NCBI GenBank assembly: GCA_958295485.1
Contig: OY282354.1
Coordinates: forward strand, 2,938,042-3,002,041
Reading direction: 5' to 3'
DNA: 64,000 bases
Origin: an uncultured Gammaproteobacteria bacterium
GTDB lineage: Bacteria; Pseudomonadota; Gammaproteobacteria; Eutrophobiales; Eutrophobiaceae
This document shows, piece after piece, positions 25,609 to 37,455 of this stretch (positions are counted from its first letter, which is position 1; every line of letters begins with the position of its first letter). The notes under the pieces are model-generated. The model was not told the origin of the DNA. It searched no databases and saw only the letters and a program-made list of their open reading frames with translations. A program made the position numbers and the translations under genes.

Positions 25609-26382
25609 ATGAATACGCACATGCTGAAACACTTGACATCCTTACTCGCGATATTACTTGTAGCAGGCACGTTTACGGGATGCGCGAGTACCCAAACCGT
25701 AGACGGACAGTACAACCCGGACCCCTATGAAGATACCAACCGCTCCTTTTATAAATTCAATGACGCGCTGGACCGGCGCGTCATGAGACCCATTGCGGAA
25801 ACCTATGCAGACGCCCTGCCGGAGCCGGTGCGTAGCTCCATAACAAACTTTTTCAACAACCTGGAATACCTGAATGTCACCTTACATTCATTCCTCCAAG
25901 GAAAGCTGGGGCAGGGTTTTTCCGATGTAGCCCGGTTTACGGTAAATTCCACGCTGGGTATCGGCGGGTTATTCGACGTGGGAACATCAATAGGGCTGGA
26001 GGCGCATGAAGAGGACTTCGGCCAGACACTGGCCACGTGGGGCCTGGACCAGGGCGCGTTTTTGAACCTGCCCTTGTCTGGCCCGAACACGGTGCGCAAC
26101 ACCCCTGATCTTGCCAGCAGTTACTTTTCCAATCCACTCTCGTACCTTTCCGGTATCGCCTTGTTTCCAGTCGCCATCCTGAATCTCGTCAATACGCGGG
26201 CGAATTTACTGGAGGCCTCGGAATTCGTGGAGGAAGCCGCCATTGACCCCTATTCCTTCACCCGGGAGGCCTATTTGCAACAACGCAAATATCTTATCTA
26301 CGATGGCAACCTGCCCGCTGAAGGCTACGATGATATATTCGACACAGGCATCGAGGATGAACCGATGCTTATCATAGAATAG
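25609..26382 (+). CDS. mlaA: MlaA/VacJ-family outer membrane lipoprotein
   Basis: A 257-residue lipoprotein. The signal ends in the lipobox FTGCAS (Cys ~24). It is followed by the VacJ motifs DPYEDTNRSFYKFNDALDRRVMRP, FFNNLEYLNVTLHSFLQGK, GRFTVNSTLG-like ARFTVNSTLGIGGLFDVGT, and HEEDFGQTLATWGLDQG. MlaA works with MlaC-like carriers to move phospholipids, here possibly hopanoids, between membranes. The close position after hpnM supports a dedicated hopanoid-trafficking pair. Full family length. Confidence 0.93.
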   Translation: MNTHMLKHLTSLLAILLVAGTFTGCASTQTVDGQYNPDPYEDTNRSFYKFNDALDRRVMRPIAETYADALPEPVRSSITNFFNNLEYLNVTLHSFLQGKLGQGFSDVARFTVNSTLGIGGLFDVGTSIGLEAHEEDFGQTLATWGLDQGAFLNLPLSGPNTVRNTPDLASSYFSNPLSYLSGIALFPVAILNLVNTRANLLEASEFVEEAAIDPYSFTREAYLQQRKYLIYDGNLPAEGYDDIFDTGIEDEPMLIIE

Positions 26383-26431
26383 CCCGCCCTGCCCCTGCAA
26401 GGCAGGGAACAATAGACAGGAAGTGAATGGT

Positions 26432-26470
26432 AATCCCCTCTAACTCCCCCTTGTCAGGGGGAGGACTGGA
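26432..26470. repeat. Small dispersed palindromic repeat
   Basis: CTCCCCC (26444-26450) pairs with GGGGGAG (26457-26463) across a 6-base loop. The same core, CCCCTGACAAGGGG, recurs in opposite orientation at 60185-60198. It sits between mlaA and rng and may act as a weak attenuator; more likely it is a dispersed intergenic repeat. Confidence 0.45.
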
Positions 26471-26478
26471 GATGTCCA

Positions 26479-28026
26479 ATGAGTGAAGAGATACTCATTA
26501 ATGTAACCCCCCATGAAACTCGCGTTGCCGTAGTCGAAAACGGTGTCCTGCAGGATGTTTATATTGAGCGAACCCGAAAGCGCGGCCTGGTGGGAAACAT
26601 AATAAAAGGCCGCGTCTACCGGGTATTGCCCGGAATGCAATCGGCATTCATCGATATTGGCCTGGAACGCGCCGGATTTTTGCACGTCTCGGACCTCGTT
26701 GAAACCGTCGAGGACCTGGAGATTGAACCTGAGCAAAAAATTTCATCGGAAAATTCGATTGAAGCGCTGTTGACCGAAGGTCAGGAAATATTGGTCCAGG
26801 TAGCCAAAGACCCGATTGGCGCCAAGGGCGCCCGGCTTACTACCCGTATTTCCATTCCCTCCCGTTACCTGGTTTTTATCCCTGACCATGCCATTATCGG
26901 CATATCTCAAAGGATAGAAGATGAGGAAGAAAGGGAGCGATTACGCCATACCATCACTCTTTATCAAGCAGATACGCAGCTACTCGCAGTGGGCAACGAC
27001 AGCAATGTTGTTTTACATGCTAAAACACATGAATCACCGATACTGGCCAAAGGCGGATTTATAGTAAGAACGGCAGCGGAAGGAGTTGACGAGGAAAAAA
27101 TACATAAAGATATAGATTTTCTGCATAAACTGTGGGATTCGATATCCATACGGACAAAAAACACCTTTGCGCCCGGATTGGTCCATGAAGATCTGCCGCT
27201 GGCTATGCGAACCATGCGGGATTTGATTCATGATGAAATCGAAAAAGTACGAATCGACTCAAAAGAAACATATAAGAGAGTGATGAAATTCAGTAAACGC
27301 TTCATCCCTGAGTTTTTGGGGAGAATTGAATACTATCATGGTGAAAGGCCGATACTGGATTTATATTCCGTAGAAGATGAGCTGCAAAAATCATTGAACA
27401 GGAAGGTTCAATTAAAATCAGGCGGACATCTTATCATCGATCAAACCGAGGCAATGACGACCATAGATGTCAATACCGGCGCATTTGTCGGACACAGGAA
27501 CCTTGAAGAAACCATTTATAAAACCAACCTGGAAGCCGCTCAAGCTATAGCAAGACAATTGCGCCTAAGAAATCTTGGGGGAATCATTATCGTGGATTTC
27601 ATAGACATGCGGGACCAGGAACACGCACGCCAGGTACTGCGGGCATTGGAGAAACACACTGAAAAAGATCACGCCAAGGTAATTATAAGTGAACTTACGT
27701 CACTTGGCCTGGTGCAACTCACCAGGAAGAGAACCCGTGAAAGCCTGGAGCAAATACTATGTGAACCTTGTCCAACCTGTAACGGCAGAGGCTCCATAAA
27801 GACCCCGGAAACCGTCTGTTATGAAATATTCCGGGGAATATTACGGGAAGTCAGGCAGTTCGATGGCAATAAGCTCCTCGTGATAGCCGCGCAAACCATC
27901 GTGGATCTGCTTATGGATGAAGAATCTGCCAGTGTAGCGCAACTGGAGGAATTTATCGGCCGACCGATTACACTCCAGGTTGAACCTCTTTATACAAGGG
28001 CACAATACGATATCGTTTTATTGTAG
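26479..28026 (+). CDS. rng: Ribonuclease G
   Basis: A 515-residue RNase E/G family endonuclease. The N-terminal S1 domain contains GNIIKGRVYRVLPGMQSAFIDIGLERAGFLHVSDL. The catalytic region has IIDQTEAMTTIDVNTGAFVG, with Mg-binding Asp in TIDVN, and IIIVDFIDM. The zinc-link CEPCPTCNGRG lies near residue 433. It matures the 16S rRNA 5' end and degrades mRNA. The length matches RNase G rather than RNase E because the long C-terminal scaffold is absent. yhdP follows 11 bases later, the classical gammaproteobacterial order. Confidence 0.95.
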   Translation: MSEEILINVTPHETRVAVVENGVLQDVYIERTRKRGLVGNIIKGRVYRVLPGMQSAFIDIGLERAGFLHVSDLVETVEDLEIEPEQKISSENSIEALLTEGQEILVQVAKDPIGAKGARLTTRISIPSRYLVFIPDHAIIGISQRIEDEEERERLRHTITLYQADTQLLAVGNDSNVVLHAKTHESPILAKGGFIVRTAAEGVDEEKIHKDIDFLHKLWDSISIRTKNTFAPGLVHEDLPLAMRTMRDLIHDEIEKVRIDSKETYKRVMKFSKRFIPEFLGRIEYYHGERPILDLYSVEDELQKSLNRKVQLKSGGHLIIDQTEAMTTIDVNTGAFVGHRNLEETIYKTNLEAAQAIARQLRLRNLGGIIIVDFIDMRDQEHARQVLRALEKHTEKDHAKVIISELTSLGLVQLTRKRTRESLEQILCEPCPTCNGRGSIKTPETVCYEIFRGILREVRQFDGNKLLVIAAQTIVDLLMDEESASVAQLEEFIGRPITLQVEPLYTRAQYDIVLL

Positions 28027-28037
28027 ATCACTTGCTT

Positions 28038-31000
28038 ATGGCCCATAGAATCATCAAGGGACTTTATCATTCCACGCTTTATATAACCGGCCTGGTCGTG
28101 CTTGTCTCAGCAGTCGCGGTGACTATCATACGGCTTGCATTGCCAAATATCGGTGAATACAGAAGTGAAATCGAAATGTGGGTAAGCCATTATATGGAAT
28201 ATCCCGTTATTATTCATTCGATCGGGGCTAATTGGCAGAAGTGGGAACCGCGTCTGTATCTCACAGGGGTTGATCTTCTCAGCAAGGACGGCGCCCGGAA
28301 AATCATCGGTTTCGATACTGCGGAAATAGCTATAAACCCCATCAAGACATTACTGGAACGCCGGTTTATTCTCAGGCAACTGATTGTCTCAGGTTTCCAG
28401 GTTTCAGTCGCGCGCCTATCCAACGGCGCCATATATATGGAAGGCGTAAATATTACCGGCCCGGATATTCATGCGGATAATAAAAACGAACTGGCTGAAT
28501 GGTTATTCAAACAAGACAAAATAGAAATTGAAAACGCTGATATTGAGTGGATTGACGTTAAACATCAACAAGAACCCATCCAACTGACTGACGTCAGGTT
28601 GACAATCCGTACGGATGACGAGAGAACACAGGTTGCCGGGGAAGCAAAACTGCCTGACAAATACGGCGCCGGGATGAATTTCGCCCTCGACACAAGGGGT
28701 GAGCTATGGTCATCGGACTGGTCTGGGGAACTGTATATTTCGGGCACGGATGTCAACCTGGACAACTGGTATAGAAAATACCAGCCGACGAAAATCAGCA
28801 TCGCCGGGGGCAACGCGGATTTGGAGGTATGGAGCAGCTGGGAAAATGCCAGCCCCAGTCTCGTGCAGGGACGATTGAAGTATCGCGATTTCGCCGCATT
28901 ATCCGGCGATAACGCCGTCCACGTCAAGAAACTGGCAGGCCGGTTCAGGGGCCAAAGACTCCAGGAAAACACCCGAGACGACAATTGGCATTTTTCCATG
29001 AAGCTGGACAGCTTATCAACGAAAAACGGCCATTGGCCAAGTTCAAACATCGAGGTCGCCGCGCTCGAAGATTCGGAGAAACGCAAATATCAATATGCTG
29101 TAAGTTTTGATTATTTGAGGCCGAATGATCTCATCCCGCTTATAGCCAACCTGGAAACTATCCCCGGGTCAATCAGGCGCTCCCTCGGGACAGGGTCAAT
29201 AAACGGCGAACTGGGCGAGGGATTAATCATCTATGTCCCCGGGGGCGCTGCTGGTGAAAAACTTTTTTACGATGTCTCGTTCAGGGATTTAGCTGTCGAA
29301 TTTGGCCCGGACCGGCCCGCGATAAGCAAGTTGTCGGGGAGGTTGCGCGGTTCGACCACAAGGGCCTTACTCGCCATGCATGGGGACGCCGCCGGGTTCA
29401 AAATCCCATCGGTATACGATCAGGCTGTTTTTTTTAACGGCATCAACGGCCAAATATCCGGATTGCGGGATGCGCGCGGCTGGCGGTTGCAGACGGATGG
29501 ATTGTCATTGAAAACAGATGACTTCTACCTTGCAATCAATGGAAACATTGAAAAGGATGACGCGCATCGATTGCCTTATTTAAATCTTGTCGCCGAACTG
29601 GCCAGTGACAGGCTCGAAAACCTGTCCCGGTACATGCCATACACGCCAAAATTCAAGATCAGGGAATGGATGCAAAGAGCGCTGTACGCCGGCTACGTAA
29701 ATTCAGCTGCTGTCGCCATCCGGGGCTACCCGGATGAATTTCCGTTCAGAAACAACAATGGACAACTGAAAGGGGTCATAAACATATCCGACAGCGTGGT
29801 CGAATACTCCCAGGGGTGGCCTGTCGTGGACAACGTGGACACAGAGATTCTGCTCAATAACGAGAAAATGACGGCGAAGTTCCGCCGAGGCAAAGTGTTC
29901 GACGCGCAAGTGGCTTACGGGACCGGGGGCATTGCTGACCTGACCAAACGGCCCAAGGTCATATACCTGAACGGTAAAATCAAGGGCGGAATAAACGATC
30001 TCAGCCGATTTATTTCCCAGAGCCCGCTGGCGCAGGACGCCATCCTGGAATACGCAAACGCAACGCTGGTATCGGGTGACATTGACCTGGACCTGGATAT
30101 GAGCATCCCGGTAAAAGCCCCCGGGATGAAACCCGTCATTGCCGGCAAGCTCAACCTTGGCGGGGCGAAACTGTACGCCGGCGCCGCCAACCTGGAGGTC
30201 AACGACATCAACGGCGTCGTCGATTTCACTCAGAACTCAGTGGCCGGGGACGGCCTGGCCGCGCGATTTGCGGGACAACCGGTAAAGCTGCGCCTGGCAG
30301 GCGTCAGGGGCAGCCCAGACACTCCTCCCGCGTTTGAAATAACAGGAAATTCACCTGCCGCGTTCATCGCCGAACAAATCGCCAAGCGTTACCCGGGATT
30401 GCATCTCACCGCTTCCCGGCTGGGGGAGCGGCTATTCGGGGCGGCGGACTGGCAGGCCAGGTTCACCTTTGAGCAGGAGGCGCAAGGCCTGTCCCAGCGC
30501 CTTGATATTTCTTCCGATTTATACGGTCTGGCGATAGATCTCCCGCAGCCGCTCCGAAAATCGTCCTACAGCAGGAAAGAGTTGAAATTCAGCAAAAAAC
30601 TGTCCGGGCCGGCGGCCGGGCCCACGCCGGTGGAATTGAGTTACGACTCCCAAGTGAGGGCAACGCTCAGTCAGGCGGCGGATGACCCGCGCAAGCTCAG
30701 GCAACTGGACATCATCCTGGGGGACGGGTCAGATGCGGATCGCGAACCGCCGGGTTGGGAAACTTCCGGCGAAGGCGTCTCTCTTTCGGGTTACACGGAA
30801 AAATTATCCCTTGATGAGTGGTGGAAAACAATCAAGCTGTTCAGCCCCGAAGGAGGGCCTGAGCTCGGGGGCGCTGGCGCGACAGGTTTTTTCAATTCCG
30901 CCGGCATGGACGTGGCCCTCAGGGTAAACCTGCTGGAGGCGTTCGGCCAATCTTTCAGGGAGATGGACCTGCTTGCCGACCAGGACTCCGAAGGCTGGCA

Positions 31001-32024
31001 TATAAAGGCAACGAGCGAGGATTTATCGGGCGAAATCATCCTTCCAAAAAACCCAACCGACGAAAACAGGGTGAAACTCGACCTGGACAAGCTGGTCATA
31101 AGCGAGGTCGATGATAATAACGACCCTGGCGACCCGGACCCGAAAACCTTCCCCCCTCTCCGGGTCGAAGTGGACAATTTTGTCTATGGAAATAAACAGT
31201 TCGGCAAGATGCAGCTTTCTGCCTTACCCGCCTATGCGGGACTGTCCCTTGACGGGATTAAATTTGAAAAACCGGGATTGAATATCGAGGGGGCGGGAAT
31301 TTGGGAAAAACCTGGCGGCATGGACAAGTCGAGCTTCAACATCAAATTGCAGGCCAAGACTTTCGATACGATGCTTGAAACGTTCGGCTATACCACAGCT
31401 TCCATGAAGAAAGGCAAAACGGACATCGCCATTGATGCGAGCTGGAACGGCTCACCTTATGATTTTTCCCTGGACAAACTGAACGGCGGCACGTTCGATA
31501 TCCACATAAAGAAAGGCCGTCTTTTAGACATAGACCCTTCCGTCGGAAGGCTGTTCGGCTTATTGAACGTCCAGACTCTCCCCAGGAGGTTGTCGCTGGA
31601 CTTCACTGATTTGTTGGGTAAAGGCTTGGCGTTTGATAAAATTACGGGCAGTTTCGACATTAGCAACGGGAATGCCTATACCAATAACCTGAACCTGGTC
31701 GGTCCCAGCGTTGATGTCCTGATCAGTGGCAGGACCGGGTTGGCTGACCAGGATTACGACCAAATCGTTACCGTGACTCCCCAGTTCGCTGACAACCTGC
31801 CCGCTGCCAGCGCCCTGCTGGGACCGGTCGGCATCGGGGTCGGCGCCGTGCTGTACCTGGCCGGCAACATGTTCGAGGCGATAAATGATAACATCAATAA
31901 ACTGCTCATCTACCAGTACACGATTACAGGCAGTTGGTACGACCCGAAAATGGAAAGGATCAAAACTCCCCTGGCAGGCGAGCGGGCAAGCGTTCATCCC
32001 GCGCCCCAGCCTGTTCATCCATAG
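28038..32024 (+). CDS. yhdP: YhdP family AsmA-like bridge protein
   Basis: A very long (1328-residue) envelope protein with one N-terminal transmembrane segment ([23 protein letters not shown]). It is followed by the DUF3971/AsmA-like beta-rich repeats typical of TIGR02099 proteins. The C-terminal AsmA-type block contains [21 protein letters not shown] and [17 protein letters not shown]. YhdP-like proteins form a hydrophobic channel carrying phospholipids to the outer membrane. ATG 28038 is chosen over a TTG two codons earlier. Its position after rng is conserved. In this genome it stands beside hopanoid transport genes. Confidence 0.93.
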   Translation: MAHRIIKGLYHSTLYITGLVVLVSAVAVTIIRLALPNIGEYRSEIEMWVSHYMEYPVIIHSIGANWQKWEPRLYLTGVDLLSKDGARKIIGFDTAEIAINPIKTLLERRFILRQLIVSGFQVSVARLSNGAIYMEGVNITGPDIHADNKNELAEWLFKQDKIEIENADIEWIDVKHQQEPIQLTDVRLTIRTDDERTQVAGEAKLPDKYGAGMNFALDTRGELWSSDWSGELYISGTDVNLDNWYRKYQPTKISIAGGNADLEVWSSWENASPSLVQGRLKYRDFAALSGDNAVHVKKLAGRFRGQRLQENTRDDNWHFSMKLDSLSTKNGHWPSSNIEVAALEDSEKRKYQYAVSFDYLRPNDLIPLIANLETIPGSIRRSLGTGSINGELGEGLIIYVPGGAAGEKLFYDVSFRDLAVEFGPDRPAISKLSGRLRGSTTRALLAMHGDAAGFKIPSVYDQAVFFNGINGQISGLRDARGWRLQTDGLSLKTDDFYLAINGNIEKDDAHRLPYLNLVAELASDRLENLSRYMPYTPKFKIREWMQRALYAGYVNSAAVAIRGYPDEFPFRNNNGQLKGVINISDSVVEYSQGWPVVDNVDTEILLNNEKMTAKFRRGKVFDAQVAYGTGGIADLTKRPKVIYLNGKIKGGINDLSRFISQSPLAQDAILEYANATLVSGDIDLDLDMSIPVKAPGMKPVIAGKLNLGGAKLYAGAANLEVNDINGVVDFTQNSVAGDGLAARFAGQPVKLRLAGVRGSPDTPPAFEITGNSPAAFIAEQIAKRYPGLHLTASRLGERLFGAADWQARFTFEQEAQGLSQRLDISSDLYGLAIDLPQPLRKSSYSRKELKFSKKLSGPAAGPTPVELSYDSQVRATLSQAADDPRKLRQLDIILGDGSDADREPPGWETSGEGVSLSGYTEKLSLDEWWKTIKLFSPEGGPELGGAGATGFFNSAGMDVALRVNLLEAFGQSFREMDLLADQDSEGWHIKATSEDLSGEIILPKNPTDENRVKLDLDKLVISEVDDNNDPGDPDPKTFPPLRVEVDNFVYGNKQFGKMQLSALPAYAGLSLDGIKFEKPGLNIEGAGIWEKPGGMDKSSFNIKLQAKTFDTMLETFGYTTASMKKGKTDIAIDASWNGSPYDFSLDKLNGGTFDIHIKKGRLLDIDPSVGRLFGLLNVQTLPRRLSLDFTDLLGKGLAFDKITGSFDISNGNAYTNNLNLVGPSVDVLISGRTGLADQDYDQIVTVTPQFADNLPAASALLGPVGIGVGAVLYLAGNMFEAINDNINKLLIYQYTITGSWYDPKMERIKTPLAGERASVHPAPQPVHP

Positions 32025-32076
32025 CCCACATATCTCACCAAATCGATCGTCATCAACCGAAAGTCGCATATCCTCC

Positions 32077-33180
32077 ATGGGGAACTTGAAAAAAATCATC
32101 GTCGGCGTATCAGGCGGCGTCGACTCTTCGGTTGCCGCCTTGCTGTTGCTTGAACAGGGCTACGAAGTGGAAGCCCTGTTTATGAAAAACTGGGATGAGA
32201 ACGATGAAAAAGGCAGTTGCATCTGGGAATCCGACGTGGAAGATGCCCTGTCCGTATGCGATAAACTCCGGATCGATTTGAATACTGTCGACCTGTCCGA
32301 GGCCTATTGGCACAAGGTGTTTCGATTATTCCTGGAGGAGTATCACCACGGCAGGACACCGAATCCCGATGTATTATGCAACCAGGAAATCAAGTTTCGC
32401 GCGTTCCTCGAACACGCAAGAGCGCTCAATGCTGACATGATCGCCACGGGACATTATGCGATAGGCAGGAATCATGCCGGTAAAAATTACTTGTACAAGG
32501 GCGCAGACCTGAACAAGGACCAGAGCTATTTTCTTTGCCGGCTGACGCAATCGCAGCTGAAACAAAGCATCTTTCCACTGGGAACGTTAAAAAAATCCGG
32601 CGTCCGCCGGCTGGCGAAAAAGGCGGGCCTGGTTACCCACGACAAGAAAGACAGCGCCGGTATCTGTTTCATCGGGGAGCGCCCGTTCAGGGATTTTCTC
32701 AGTCGCTACATACCCACGCAAAGGGGAATTATTCGCACCGTCGACGGAGAAACCATAGGTGAACACGCGGGCATCCATTTCTACACCCTGGGGCAGAGAC
32801 AAGGTCTGGGAATCGGCGGGGTAAAAGGCTATCCTGAGGAACCCTGGTACGTGATGGATAAAGACGTTGATAATAATATTCTCACGGTGGCGCAAGGTCA
32901 TGATCATCCATCCTTGTTCAGTCATTCGCTGGTCGCATCGAACCTGAACTGGATAACGGACAAGCCGGCATTCCCCCTTGCGTGCTCTGCAAAAACACGT
33001 TATCGACAGGCCGATCAAAACTGTACAATCGAGCGCGTCGATGATGACAAGATCAGGGTGGATTTCGCCCGGCCGCAACGGGCCGTCACCCCGGGTCAAT
33101 ACGCGGTTTTCTATGCTGAAAACCAGTGCCTGGGCGGCGGCGTTATCGAATCCACGCGCAAAAATCAGGAAAGCGCTTGA
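32077..33180 (+). CDS. mnmA: tRNA-specific 2-thiouridylase MnmA
   Basis: A 367-residue protein with the PP-loop [13 protein letters not shown] (~12-24). The two catalytic cysteines lie in [12 protein letters not shown] and [10 protein letters not shown]. [21 protein letters not shown] and [11 protein letters not shown] segments are typical. It makes 2-thiouridine at the wobble position of Lys, Glu and Gln tRNAs. The frame is open upstream to 31885 inside yhdP, but the family starts at the ATG 32077 preceding [16 protein letters not shown]. It ends with the usual [21 protein letters not shown]. Confidence 0.95.
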   Translation: MGNLKKIIVGVSGGVDSSVAALLLLEQGYEVEALFMKNWDENDEKGSCIWESDVEDALSVCDKLRIDLNTVDLSEAYWHKVFRLFLEEYHHGRTPNPDVLCNQEIKFRAFLEHARALNADMIATGHYAIGRNHAGKNYLYKGADLNKDQSYFLCRLTQSQLKQSIFPLGTLKKSGVRRLAKKAGLVTHDKKDSAGICFIGERPFRDFLSRYIPTQRGIIRTVDGETIGEHAGIHFYTLGQRQGLGIGGVKGYPEEPWYVMDKDVDNNILTVAQGHDHPSLFSHSLVASNLNWITDKPAFPLACSAKTRYRQADQNCTIERVDDDKIRVDFARPQRAVTPGQYAVFYAENQCLGGGVIESTRKNQESA

Positions 33181-33261
33181 TTTGAACGCTGCTTCTGTTA
33201 TTGTTCAGTCCGAGGTCGCAGGAAGTTGGCCACCCAAGCGCCAAATCATCGCAGACGCCAA

Positions 33262-33340
33262 GGCCATTCCAAGATCGGGTCAAACCCACAGCAGGCAAAA
33301 ACGGCGGTGAAACACCCCCTGATGGTGACCTTGGAATGGC
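33262..33340. repeat. Inverted repeat upstream of the Uma2 gene
   Basis: GGCCATTCCAAG (33262-33273) is the exact reverse complement of CTTGGAATGGCC (33329-33340). The arms are 55 bases apart. It may be a remnant of a small miniature element that came with the Uma2 gene, or a regulatory fold. Confidence 0.5.
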
Positions 33341-33374
33341 CCTGCATTACAGACACAGAAAAAGGAGGTCCGAA

Positions 33375-34325
33375 ATGAAACTTCAGCCAGAGTCCACGAC
33401 GGCGCAACCCCAAGCGCAGCCGTTCCCACAACCCGCGCCGGCCGCGCCGGAATTTCCCGGTTGCCGGCCAATCACGATAAAGCGTGGGGACATCGACACG
33501 TACGATGGCCGCCTGGAGTATTGGGATGCCGATACCGAGATTGCCTGGGTAGTGCGCGAACCCACCGGCATTGCCCATGAACACCCTTCGCATTGCCTGG
33601 TGGAACTATGCGCAGTGATCGCGGCGTTGCGCGGCTCGCCTATTCGCTGCTACGGTTCCATGGACCTGGAGTTGCACGACAGCCAGGGCCGGCGGCGGCG
33701 CATCCTGCAGGCGGACCAGTCGGTGTACCTGCATCCGGTTCAGGCGCGGCTGCCGGAGGCGGCGGGCCTGGTGATAGGCCGGCATGATTTTCCCGATGTA
33801 GTAGTGGAGGTGGACAACACGACGGACGTCCGCCGGGGCAAGCTGGGGCTGTATGAGCAGTGGGGTTTCCCGGAGGTATGGGTAGATGTACCGGAGGCGG
33901 CGTCGCCGAGTCGGCCGGCGGGGCGGCGGCCGGGGTTAGTGATTCACCTGTTGCAGGGTGGCGCATACCGGCCGGCGCCGGTGAGTCAGGCGTTTCCGGG
34001 CTGGACGGCTTTGGAGATTCATAGGGCCCTGAACGAGCCGGTGTTATCGGCGACGACCGGTCAGGTGCTGAAACGGGTAGGCCGAACCTTGGGCGAGCGG
34101 GAAGGCACCTACCCTGACGATACGCCCTGGCTTCACAGTCAACGGGAGGAAGGGCGCGCGAAAGGACAGGCCGAGACCATGAAAATGCTCATAGGCAAGG
34201 TTCTGGGGATCGATGCCGGAGACCTGGACTTGACGGGCGTAAGCGACGAAGCGGTGATGGACGCTTTGCTCCAATGCGAGGGCGAGGCGGATTTCCGCGC
34301 CTGGCTTCGAGACCAGCGACGCTGA
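33375..34325 (+). CDS. Uma2-family PD-(D/E)XK endonuclease-like protein
   Basis: A 316-residue protein of the Uma2 (DUF820) family. Core segments are ITIKRGDIDTYDGR, HPSHCLVELCAVIAALRG and LQADQSVYLHP. The nuclease motif is PDVVVEVDNTTDVRRGKLGLYEQWGFPEVWV around residues 136-165, where the D/E residues would bind metal. The N-terminus is unusually rich in Pro, Gln and Ala. A C-terminal RpnC/PDDEXK_2-like tail (EEGRAKGQAETMKMLIGKVLGI) is present. A perfect AAGGAGGT site fixes the start. Function is unknown; Uma2 genes are often horizontally spread in multiple copies. Confidence 0.82.
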   Translation: MKLQPESTTAQPQAQPFPQPAPAAPEFPGCRPITIKRGDIDTYDGRLEYWDADTEIAWVVREPTGIAHEHPSHCLVELCAVIAALRGSPIRCYGSMDLELHDSQGRRRRILQADQSVYLHPVQARLPEAAGLVIGRHDFPDVVVEVDNTTDVRRGKLGLYEQWGFPEVWVDVPEAASPSRPAGRRPGLVIHLLQGGAYRPAPVSQAFPGWTALEIHRALNEPVLSATTGQVLKRVGRTLGEREGTYPDDTPWLHSQREEGRAKGQAETMKMLIGKVLGIDAGDLDLTGVSDEAVMDALLQCEGEADFRAWLRDQRR

Positions 34326-34365
34326 GTCCGGCAGACGGGGTTTAAACGCCTGAATGGGGGTATAG

Positions 34366-37029
34366 ATGACTGGTAATAAAATAAAAAAGATACTCGATGT
34401 CAATGACAGGAAGTACAGGATCTATTCATTGACGGCCCTTGGGGATAAACACGACGTCAGCCGGTTGCCCTACTCCCTGAAAATTCTCCTGGAGAACCTG
34501 CTGCGCCATGAAGACGGGATTAATATCACTTGGGAGGATATCACCGCCTTGGCGAATTGGGATGCGAAGGCAAAACCAAATAAGCAAATAGCATTTACTC
34601 CCGCCCGCGTCTTGATGCAGGACTTCACCGGAGTTCCTGCGGTGGTCGACCTGGCAGCCATGCGCGACGCCATGCAATCCCTTGGCGGAGACCCGGACAG
34701 GATCAACCCGCTTTCACCCGCGGAACTGGTCATTGACCATTCAGTGATGGTCGATGTTTTTGGAACGACTGACGCGGCAGAGAAAAACGCGGCCATTGAA
34801 TTTCAACGAAACAGGGAAAGGTATGAATTCCTTCGCTGGGGACAACAGGCATTTTCCAATTTCAAGGTTGTTCCGCCGGATACCGGCATCGTACACCAGA
34901 TCAACCTTGAATACCTGGCCCGAACGGTTTTTACCAAAGAGGTCGATGGCGTGGTCGAAGCTTACCCCGATACCGTCGTGGGAACCGATTCCCATACTAC
35001 GATGATCAATGGCCTGGGGGTGCTCGGCTGGGGCGTAGGTGGCATCGAGGCGGAAGCGGCCATGTTAGGCCAACCCATCACCATGTTAATCCCGGAAGTA
35101 GTTGGCTTTAAACTGGCCGGCGCGCTGCCGGAAGGCGCCACCGCCACGGACCTGGTCCTGACCGTAGTGGAGATGCTCAGGAAAAAAGGCGTGGTCGGCA
35201 AGTTCGTCGAGTTTTATGGAGAGGGTTTAAACAACCTGTCACTGGCCGACAGGGCAACTATCGCCAACATGGCGCCGGAATACGGCGCAACCTGTGGGAT
35301 ATTTCCGATAGACCGCGAGACCATCAACTATCTTCGCCTGTCCGGGCGCAGTAACGAACAGGTCGAACTTGTCGAAGCCTATGCAAAAGCGCAAGGAATG
35401 TGGCGGGATGCCGGTGAGACTGAGACTGAATATTCAACTACCCTGGAACTCGACGTGGGCACGGTAACACCCAGCCTGGCCGGTCCGAAACGCCCCCAGG
35501 ACAGGATCCCCCTGATGGAATCCAAACCCTGCTTCCGCCGGCATTTGGCAGACATGATAAAAAACCGGGAGGGCAGCGGGGTTGCCCAGGTGGATTCGCT
35601 ACAGGGTGAAAGTTACGAACTGGCAGACGGCGCCGTCATCATCGCAGCCATCACCTCGTGCACGAATACCTCGAATCCATCGGTGATGGTCGGCGCCGGA
35701 CTAGTGGCAAAAAAAGCGCGGGAGAAAGGACTGGGTGTCAAGCCCTGGGTGAAAACCAGCCTGGCCCCGGGTTCCCTGGTCGTTCGCGACTACCTGATCA
35801 GGGCCGGGTTGATGGACGACCTGAATGAACTGGGTTTCAATATCGTCGGTTATGGTTGCACTACGTGCATCGGCAATTCAGGCCCCCTGCCGGCGGAGAT
35901 AAGCCGGGCAATATCAGACGGTGATTTAATCGCAACATCGGTATTATCCGGCAACAGGAATTTTGAAGGTCGCGTCCATGCCGAAGTCAAAATGAACTTT
36001 CTGGCTTCGCCGCCGCTCGTTGTAGCCTATGCCATAGCCGGCACAATGGATATCGACTTGCAAAATGACCCCCTTGGCCGGGACCCTGACGGCAACGAGG
36101 TTTATTTGAAGGATATCTGGCCTGAGCAGGCCGAGATCAACGAAACAATAGCCGGTTCAGTCGATTCGAACATGTTCCGTCAATCCTATGAAAAGGTATT
36201 TGCCGGCGATAGTCGCTGGACCAGTATTGACGTGCCTGAAAACAGCAGGTATCAATGGAGAGATGATTCTACTTACGTGCAGAATCCGCCCTATTTTGAA
36301 GGCATGGGCGCGGATGTCGCCGGGACTGAACCAATAAAAGGGGCAAGAGTATTAGCGAAGTTAGGCGACAGCATTACCACCGATCACATCTCTCCCGCCG
36401 GCGCCATCAAGGCGGACAGCCCGGCCGGCAAATACCTGAGGGACAAAGGCATAGCGCCGGTGGACTTTAATTCCTACGGCTCCCGACGGGGGAACCACGA
36501 GGTAATGATGCGCGGCGCCTTTGCCAACATTCGACTGAGAAATCAATTAGCGCCGGGAACCGAAGGCGGCTGGACCATACACCAGCCTTCCAAGGCACAG
36601 ATGTCCATCTATGCTGCGGCGATGAAATATAAAGAAGAAAGCGTCCCCTTGATCATCCTGGCCGGCAGTGAATACGGTACGGGTTCCTCACGGGATTGGG
36701 CCGCAAAGGGAACCAACTTGCTCGGCGTACGGGCGGTAGTGGCGGTGAGTTTTGAACGCATACACCGTTCCAACCTCATCGGAATGGGGGTGCTGCCCCT
36801 GGTATTCAACCCGGGAGAAAACGCCGGTACACTCGGTCTGACGGGATATGAAACCTATGACATCGACGGCCTGGAAACCGGCGTTGAAGAAGTCACGATC
36901 ACCGCAAGCGCCGGCGACGGTTCAAAGACGAAATTCACCGCGGTCGTCAGGGTCGATACCCCCAAGGAATGGGAGTACTACAACAACGGCGGTATTTTGC
37001 ACTACGTCCTGCGGAAATTAGCTGCCTGA
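34366..37029 (+). CDS. acnA: Aconitate hydratase AcnA
   Basis: An 887-residue protein of AcnA/IRP type. The 4Fe-4S ligands are in [10 protein letters not shown] (~437) and [14 protein letters not shown] (~500). The substrate loops are [24 protein letters not shown] and the C-terminal [16 protein letters not shown] with the catalytic Ser. It interconverts citrate and isocitrate. A GTTTAAAC-containing spacer separates it from the Uma2 gene, so it is probably transcribed separately. Confidence 0.97.
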   Translation: MTGNKIKKILDVNDRKYRIYSLTALGDKHDVSRLPYSLKILLENLLRHEDGINITWEDITALANWDAKAKPNKQIAFTPARVLMQDFTGVPAVVDLAAMRDAMQSLGGDPDRINPLSPAELVIDHSVMVDVFGTTDAAEKNAAIEFQRNRERYEFLRWGQQAFSNFKVVPPDTGIVHQINLEYLARTVFTKEVDGVVEAYPDTVVGTDSHTTMINGLGVLGWGVGGIEAEAAMLGQPITMLIPEVVGFKLAGALPEGATATDLVLTVVEMLRKKGVVGKFVEFYGEGLNNLSLADRATIANMAPEYGATCGIFPIDRETINYLRLSGRSNEQVELVEAYAKAQGMWRDAGETETEYSTTLELDVGTVTPSLAGPKRPQDRIPLMESKPCFRRHLADMIKNREGSGVAQVDSLQGESYELADGAVIIAAITSCTNTSNPSVMVGAGLVAKKAREKGLGVKPWVKTSLAPGSLVVRDYLIRAGLMDDLNELGFNIVGYGCTTCIGNSGPLPAEISRAISDGDLIATSVLSGNRNFEGRVHAEVKMNFLASPPLVVAYAIAGTMDIDLQNDPLGRDPDGNEVYLKDIWPEQAEINETIAGSVDSNMFRQSYEKVFAGDSRWTSIDVPENSRYQWRDDSTYVQNPPYFEGMGADVAGTEPIKGARVLAKLGDSITTDHISPAGAIKADSPAGKYLRDKGIAPVDFNSYGSRRGNHEVMMRGAFANIRLRNQLAPGTEGGWTIHQPSKAQMSIYAAAMKYKEESVPLIILAGSEYGTGSSRDWAAKGTNLLGVRAVVAVSFERIHRSNLIGMGVLPLVFNPGENAGTLGLTGYETYDIDGLETGVEEVTITASAGDGSKTKFTAVVRVDTPKEWEYYNNGGILHYVLRKLAA

Positions 37030-37058
37030 TATGGAGTAGGAATTACGCCTGCAACCAC

Positions 37059-37379
37059 TTACTTGATGGGAGAAAATGAGGCAGGCTTGAGGAATTTTAT
37101 TTCCTGCGCCTGAAGGATTTCAAGAGACCAGATTTCTCCGATAAATTTCTGCCAGGCCGGGTCGGCTTCCAGCTCGGCGCGGCGGCGCTCGCGGTCCCCC
37201 ATACTCTCGTACGCCCACATGAAAACGACCTGGTGCAAGTTACCCACTTCCGTGGTAAATAAGCCCAAAAATTCTCCCAGGTGCTTTTTTTGAAGGGGCA
37301 GGCCTTCCGTTTCATATTTTTTCAGCCATTGCTTCAAGGCGCCGGGGCGGAACGTATAGGTACGATGATCTACGATCAT
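37059..37379 (-). CDS. NIPSNAP family protein
   Basis: A 106-residue protein with MIVDHRTYTFRPGALKQWLKKYE, EFLGLFTTEVGNLHQVVFMWAYESMGDRERRRAEL and DPAWQKFIGEI. These are the hallmarks of the NIPSNAP dimeric alpha-beta-barrel family. The frame extends upstream, but ATG 37379 has an AGGAG site and matches the family. It is convergent with acnA and lies directly after mmsA on the same strand. NIPSNAP proteins often accompany catabolic operons, with unknown enzymatic role. Confidence 0.9.
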   Translation of the reverse strand: MIVDHRTYTFRPGALKQWLKKYETEGLPLQKKHLGEFLGLFTTEVGNLHQVVFMWAYESMGDRERRRAELEADPAWQKFIGEIWSLEILQAQEIKFLKPASFSPIK

Positions 37380-37455
37380 TTTTTTCTCCTGTGGAACGGA
37401 ATTATCCGGTTCTATGTTGGCTGCTTTTCTGCGATCGCGCTGGTTGGCGGGGCAT

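Noticed and set aside
31885..32076. N-terminal extension of MnmA overlapping yhdP
   Set aside because: The PP-loop sits 12 residues after ATG 32077 as in all MnmA proteins.
31560..32099. 179-residue minus-strand ORF across the yhdP-mnmA boundary
   Set aside because: Antisense to two confident genes with no recognisable domain.
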